Shown here: piece by piece, positions 59,860-64,000 of the stretch | Position numbering within the stretch: position 1 is the first letter of the stretch | Layout of the letters: each line of letters starts with the position of its first letter | Source: Nigrospora sphaerica | Lineage: Eukaryota > Ascomycota > Sordariomycetes > Amphisphaeriales > Apiosporaceae | Reading direction: 5' to 3' | Length of the DNA stretch: 64,000 nt | Assembly (NCBI GenBank): GCA_018287875.1 | Contig: JAGVVL010000025.1 | Location: 372,001-436,000 of the forward strand | Position numbers and translations under genes: made by a program | The notes under the pieces: model-generated | Databases searched by the model: none | What the model saw: the letters and a program-made list of their open reading frames with translations, nothing else | What the model was told of the DNA's origin: nothing

Positions 59860-62354
59860 CTAGGAGGTGGGGGCCGAATTGTCGACGTCCATGGCAACGC
59901 CGTTGGCCCCGTCACGGGCGCGGAGCCAGCCGACGAAGTCGTCGATGACGCCGGGCCAGGCGCCGTCCTCACTCCAGAAGCTCAAGGACTCATCTACGGC
60001 GCTTCTATCGGCGAAGAGAAGGAGTTGGTTCCAGAGGTCACGGCTGATACTCTTAGTCCACTTCTCCTGCACGAACTGGGCCCAGAGGGCGGCAAAGTCG
60101 CGGCCCGTCTGCTTGCCCACCCACGGGCGACCGGGGGCCGTGAACAGCGACGTCCAGTACACCAGGGCATTGTCGCGGTCGAGGGACCGCTGGTCCGACT
60201 CCTTGCCGGCCACGAACGTGTGCTTGTAGACGGCCTTGAAGACTTCGGGGTTGGTCGACAGCTGACGGATGCGATCCGTCATGTACTGCTTTTGGGCGGC
60301 CGTGTTGGCATCGACACTTGCATTACAGGTCAGCGACAGACAATCTCACCGGCGTCCGGGTCTAGGACACCACCCTATACGACTCACCGGGCGGCGATCC
60401 AGCCTTGGACGAAACCATCCTTCTTCAGCTCGCCAATGTTCTCGGCGCGAAGCGTCTCCATGGCTACAAACACGGAAGCGTCCTCGAGGTTGCAGCCGAT
60501 AGCCTCGAAGTACTGCATGGTACCATCGGGACCGACGGTATCCTGATCATCGCCTTCGCCTGCGCCGTGGTGAGTCAGCAGGTGCATTATGAGGATTGCC
60601 GTGGTAAACAATAGTGGGGAGAGCAAACGAACCACGGAGGCCATCGAACTGAGCGCGCAAAGCCGACTCGCGAGCAGCAGCATTGCCAGAGTTGGTGGTG
60701 CTGGCTGAGCCGCTGGAGCCACCCGAACTGAAGTAGCTGAAAACCCGAATGTCAGCAAGTAAAGGAAAGACACGATTAGAGCGTGACGGCGTGAAATGTT
60801 AGTATTGCAGCTCAACCCTGTCAGTCCTGCGCGGTTAGATGATGCGGGCCAGCGCGGCAGCTGGCCAGATCCGGCAGTGGGAGATTGTTCAAGTAAACGA
60901 CCGTTGGGGTTGTCAGACATACACGGGTTGCTTGGGACGCAAGCCATGCAAGTCCCCCATGTTGATAGGGGCCATGATGAAAGACTGGGCAGATGTTAGA
61001 CGAGATGCAAGCATCGTCGTGTGGGGAAAGACGATGATATCTGCTGACCGGCAGTTGATGACGTTGCAGGATGGAATGAGGAGGGCAGGAAAATAGCAGG
61101 AATCTGCCAGACTATTGCTGCGCATTGAATGGTTTCAAGCATGCTGGGCAAATAGGTGGGTGGAAGTACCAGCCGCACCCCTGAGCCGCACCCGAGCAGC
61201 GCCCCCGAGCCGCACTCCGGGACTCATGCCGGAGCTCATGCCGGAGCTCACCCGGAGCATGCTGGTGCTGCCTCACGCCCCACCAACTGCTGCGGGATCA
61301 AAGCTGCTTTTGAACCATGCCAATTCAGCCGGGTTCATCGCTGCCTAAATGCAGGTGAGCTGCTAGATGCAACAGGACAGCAACAGTAGGGGTGCGGCAG
61401 CAGTCAAGTCTGGTGGTGCACGACATCATCGTGCCCATGACATGCAAGCAACATCCGCAGTGAACCAGTAAGACAACGCAGGGTCTGCAGATGCACAGGG
61501 CCGTCTCGCTCGGGGCCTCGGAGCCTTGGTGAAATCACGACCATGTGATCCATTTGAGGAACCGCCGCAAGACGGGCGCCTAGGTATGGCGATGCCCTCC
61601 ATGGGGCTGCGAACCAGCCTCCGAATCAGGCCAGCTGTAGGGCAGTCGCCGGTCTTGATGCGCCAAGCCACGCGCTCACCCATTCTCGTCATGGGATTTT
61701 GGCGAGATCAAGTTGGTGAGTTTGAAACAAAGATCACCCTCAGGCAGGTCTATGCATAGGCCCCATTGCTCAGCCACAGATGCAATGCAGACGCAGTTCT
61801 GCCGGTACCCCAACTGCCAATGCTGCTACGGCATCTGTGGCACTGGCAATAGTAACGAGCGGTGGCATCTTTTCCCAGTATGGCCACATCTTCCCTAGGC
61901 TATCTTGAGCGCATCGATAGGGTATCTCAAGGCGATCCGTCCAAGCTATGAGTCTGTCGATGCAGTGGCGCCGTGCGCCGATCGCGTGGAGTGGTCGTCG
62001 AGGAAGGGGAGGAGGAGCGCCACCTCCAGGGTCAAGCTGCAACCGAGCACAATTCACCTTGCAAAGCAAAAAGCACTTACGCATCAATTGCCTCGTCCAG
62101 CTTGTATGAAGAGCTCTTGAGAAACTGCCAACAAGCACAGTTAGCAAGTGGTGGATCGCAGCAGGAGAGGGCCATAGCTTGCGACAGCCCTCCTCCTGCT
62201 TCTGCCCAATGTGCGGCCGTGGCACCGGGGGTACGAGCGCGCATATGGGCAGGAAAGTGCAGTTACTTACACGCTGGGCGACCTTTTCAGTTACACCCGT
62301 GATACTCTGGAACTCGGAGACAGCCGCGCGGTCGGCTCTGGAGAGAGGAGGCAT
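59860..62354 (-). CDS. DCN1: DCN1, scaffold-type E3 for cullin neddylation
   Basis: Five exons on the minus strand, 62271-62354, 62081-62124, 60633-60736, 60388-60559 and 59860-60316, give 286 residues. An N-terminal UBA-like domain (residues about 8-45) reads SEFQSITGVTEKVAQR then FLKSSSYKLDEAIDAYF across two introns. A Gly/Ser linker (SSGGSSGSASTTNSG) leads to the PONY/DCN domain (about 65-270). That domain shows GPDGTMQYFEAIGCNLEDA, FVQGWIAAR, VFKAVYKHTFVAGKE, NALVYW and ESLSFWSEDGAWPGVIDDFV, all diagnostic. Dcn1 brings the Nedd8-loaded E2 Ubc12 to cullins and so activates SCF-type ubiquitin ligases. Introns 1, 3 and 4 are short. Intron 2 (60737-62080) is 1,344 bases, exceptional for an ascomycete. 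Its borders (gtaagt, ttttcag) and phase are nevertheless correct. Exon 3's donor is gttcgt, weaker than consensus. Confidence 0.94.
60737..62080 (-). other. Oversized second intron of DCN1 (1,344 bases)
   Basis: The intron is bounded by a strong donor (gtaagtgctt) and acceptor (gggttttcag, with a ctgac branch site close by). Its inside contains a 12-base tandem repeat (61217-61260) and related gagccgcac units, and no recognisable coding sequence in either direction. It may have grown by an insertion that has since decayed. Confidence 0.75.
61217..61260. repeat. 12-base tandem repeat inside DCN1 intron 2
   Basis: Four imperfect copies of ccggagctcatg: 61217-61228 (ccgggactcatg), 61229-61240 exact, 61241-61251 one base short, and a partial last copy. 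A separate gagccgcac motif is reiterated just upstream on the + strand (61179-61215). Confidence 0.85.
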
Positions 62355-64000
62355 CGTGGCCGCAGCGCTGCTCTTGCCGAGCCCAAGCCAAGGGGGATCC
62401 TAGAGGAGAAAAGCACAGCAACAACCCCGATGTGGGGGCCGGGTGGGTGAGACCGGAGACTCAGGCGAAGCGTCACTGTGGGTGGGAGGACCCGGATGAC
62501 TCTCGGCGGCTGGGGAACACGAGGGGCGTCGTATATATATCGGGTCGAGCTCTGATCTCTCCTGGTCGGCAGGACAGGCTTGGCGCGGATGACGCAGGCG
62601 GGGGAATCGGCGGTGGGAATGACGGTCGCCGGAAACGAAAGGTCGGCGGCGCGTTTGCTATCGCGGTTTATGGCGGTCGAGTTTGTGCTGGCCGAGGATG
62701 ACTGAGGGGGAACGAACTTTTCAGTCGGACAATTGTTACCTACCTTAGGCAGGGCTGAGTCCACCTCCAGTTGCCGTGTGTCGGGTGTTTGTGTCTGTGT
62801 GCCTGGAGCAGGAGCAGTTGGGTGATAAATCTAACGACGTCGATGGTGGGGTCGACGGTGATCGAGGTGGCTGATGGATGGTGGGGTTCCCCTCACCCGC
62901 ACCTTTCCCTGTACTGTATTCACTCATTGCATTCCAGCATAAGGTTGTCTGCACGGCTCTCTGAACATAAAAGGATGTTTGTAGTTGATTCAATATTACT
63001 TGTCCAGGGTCGCTATTTTTATCTCGGTTTAGCAACAGAGGTTCTTAAACACACAATGTCTACAATTTATGAATTACACAACAGGAAAATGTAAGCCGGC
63101 TCAATGTAAACTAGTAGCCTCATACTCCCAGGGTAACAGGTAACACAAAGCGTTTTATTGCATGCGTCCTTACAGGTACGGTGTATGTATTCTAGTAGCA
63201 TCCATGGCTGCTTCTATTTAGTGTATTGCACCAGTAAAGTAGACTATCGAGGCCTATTCCACCTGATCGATGGCAGAGAAGCACCCTAGCAACCCCAGAG
63301 GTGCCCCCTCAATTGTTCCTTTTCCATCCCAAGAAAGTGCCAGAAACCGATCATAAAGTATGAGTTGCAAAAGTCTACGTTTACCTTGGGTGTCAACGTC
63401 TGCTGCACTTTCTGGACCCTGTGCTCTTGACCGTTAAGCTGCCGTTGATCCCACTTCGGGATTCCACATAAGAATGTCCAATTACGTCCTGCCCAAGGCC
63501 GTTCATTACACTGTCCAGCCGATCTCCTTCTTTCTCTGTCGACTCCCGTCGCTCTCGGATGCCTTGGCTGTCCCCATACATTACCTTAACCTCATCCATC
63601 CCCGTCGATACGCCTTTTCTCCGCAGCACCATTCCCCCCCAACTTCCAGTCACACCCCAAACCCTCACGCAACGGACCGAGGACGACCCGAAACATCCCT
63701 GGCCGCGGCCCGGCCGTCCCGTAGATCCCGAGAAAACGGGCCGAGGGCGATCGACGGAGCGCCTGCTCGGCCCTTCGGGTGGCTTGCGAACAACGCAAGG
63801 ACAGGGGGCCCGCAGCCCGTGCTCGCAAAGTACTACAAGATAGACGCACGCCCGGACCGACCCCAGCCTCTCTCGTCCTGGCCCGCGCCACGGGTTGGCT
63901 CCGAACCCGAAGTGTCACGCCCTGTCGGAATGCCGTCTCGTTCGGGCCGTCCCATCCTCCCGTCAACCGCCCCCGTCTCCTCGACACCTCCCAAACTTCT
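62355..64000. other. DCN1 promoter region and right edge of window
   Basis: The first 350 bases upstream of DCN1 should hold its promoter. An AT-richer patch lies at about 62930-63270. From about 63470 to the edge the + strand becomes pyrimidine-rich, which looks like the leader of a gene running off the right end. No coding exon is supported. Confidence 0.45.

Noticed and set aside
1..64000. tRNA genes, 5S rRNA, CRISPR arrays or intact transposon open frames
   Set aside because: I looked for B-box words, the 5S sequence style, regular spaced repeats, and transposase or reverse transcriptase motifs. Apart from the weak Pol III-like remnant near 43 kb, nothing could be supported.

Overview
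The window looks like nuclear DNA of a filamentous ascomycete, most likely a Sordariomycete. The signs are a GC-rich sequence, genes split by short GT...AG introns with CTRAC-like branch sites, pyrimidine-rich leaders, and fungal gene families: a Zn2Cys6 regulator, a GT15 mannosyltransferase, a GPI-anchored aspartic protease, fungal COX4, MRP17 and DCN1. The class assignment is inference from protein resemblance and gene structure; no species can be named.

Layout, left to right. 1-9855 has no supportable gene and ends in the pyrimidine-rich leader of a Myb/SANT-like gene (9856-10877, +). A GT15 alpha-mannosyltransferase follows (16383-17997, -), then a PQ-loop membrane protein (20271-21062, +), a Zn2Cys6 transcription factor (24618-26603, +), a repetitive LEA-like hydrophilic protein (29033-30117, +) and a small NadR/AAA_28-type P-loop protein (30461-31126, -). 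From 31572 to 36664 lies a decayed locus: an RNA-dependent RNA polymerase lacking its N-terminal part, followed on the same strand by an SF1 (Upf1/SAD-3/Hrr1-like) helicase. Both halves carry stops or frameshifts. A yapsin/OpsB-like aspartic protease (38838-40730, +), a Nudix hydrolase (41892-42539, -) and cytochrome c oxidase subunit 4 (43807-44745, +) come next. After an approximately 8 kb stretch without a recognisable gene there is a long polyglutamine nuclear-type protein (52904-55557, +), mitochondrial ribosomal protein bS6m/MRP17 (57519-58355, +) and the cullin-neddylation factor DCN1 (59860-62354, -).

Most intact genes are housekeeping functions (respiration, mitochondrial translation, glycosylation, neddylation) or regulators, with no sign of an operon-like or secondary-metabolite cluster. 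The clearest unusual feature is the RdRP plus helicase locus. In fission yeast the RdRP Rdp1 works in a complex with the helicase Hrr1, and in Neurospora the RdRP SAD-1 and helicase SAD-3 both serve meiotic silencing. A tandem or fused arrangement would therefore make sense for RNA silencing, but this copy is broken. Its four in-frame stops are all of the kind that C-to-T change at CAA/CAG codons would create, as in repeat-induced point mutation.

All splice sites were chosen by eye from consensus signals, reading-frame continuity and family resemblance. No transcript evidence or database search was available.
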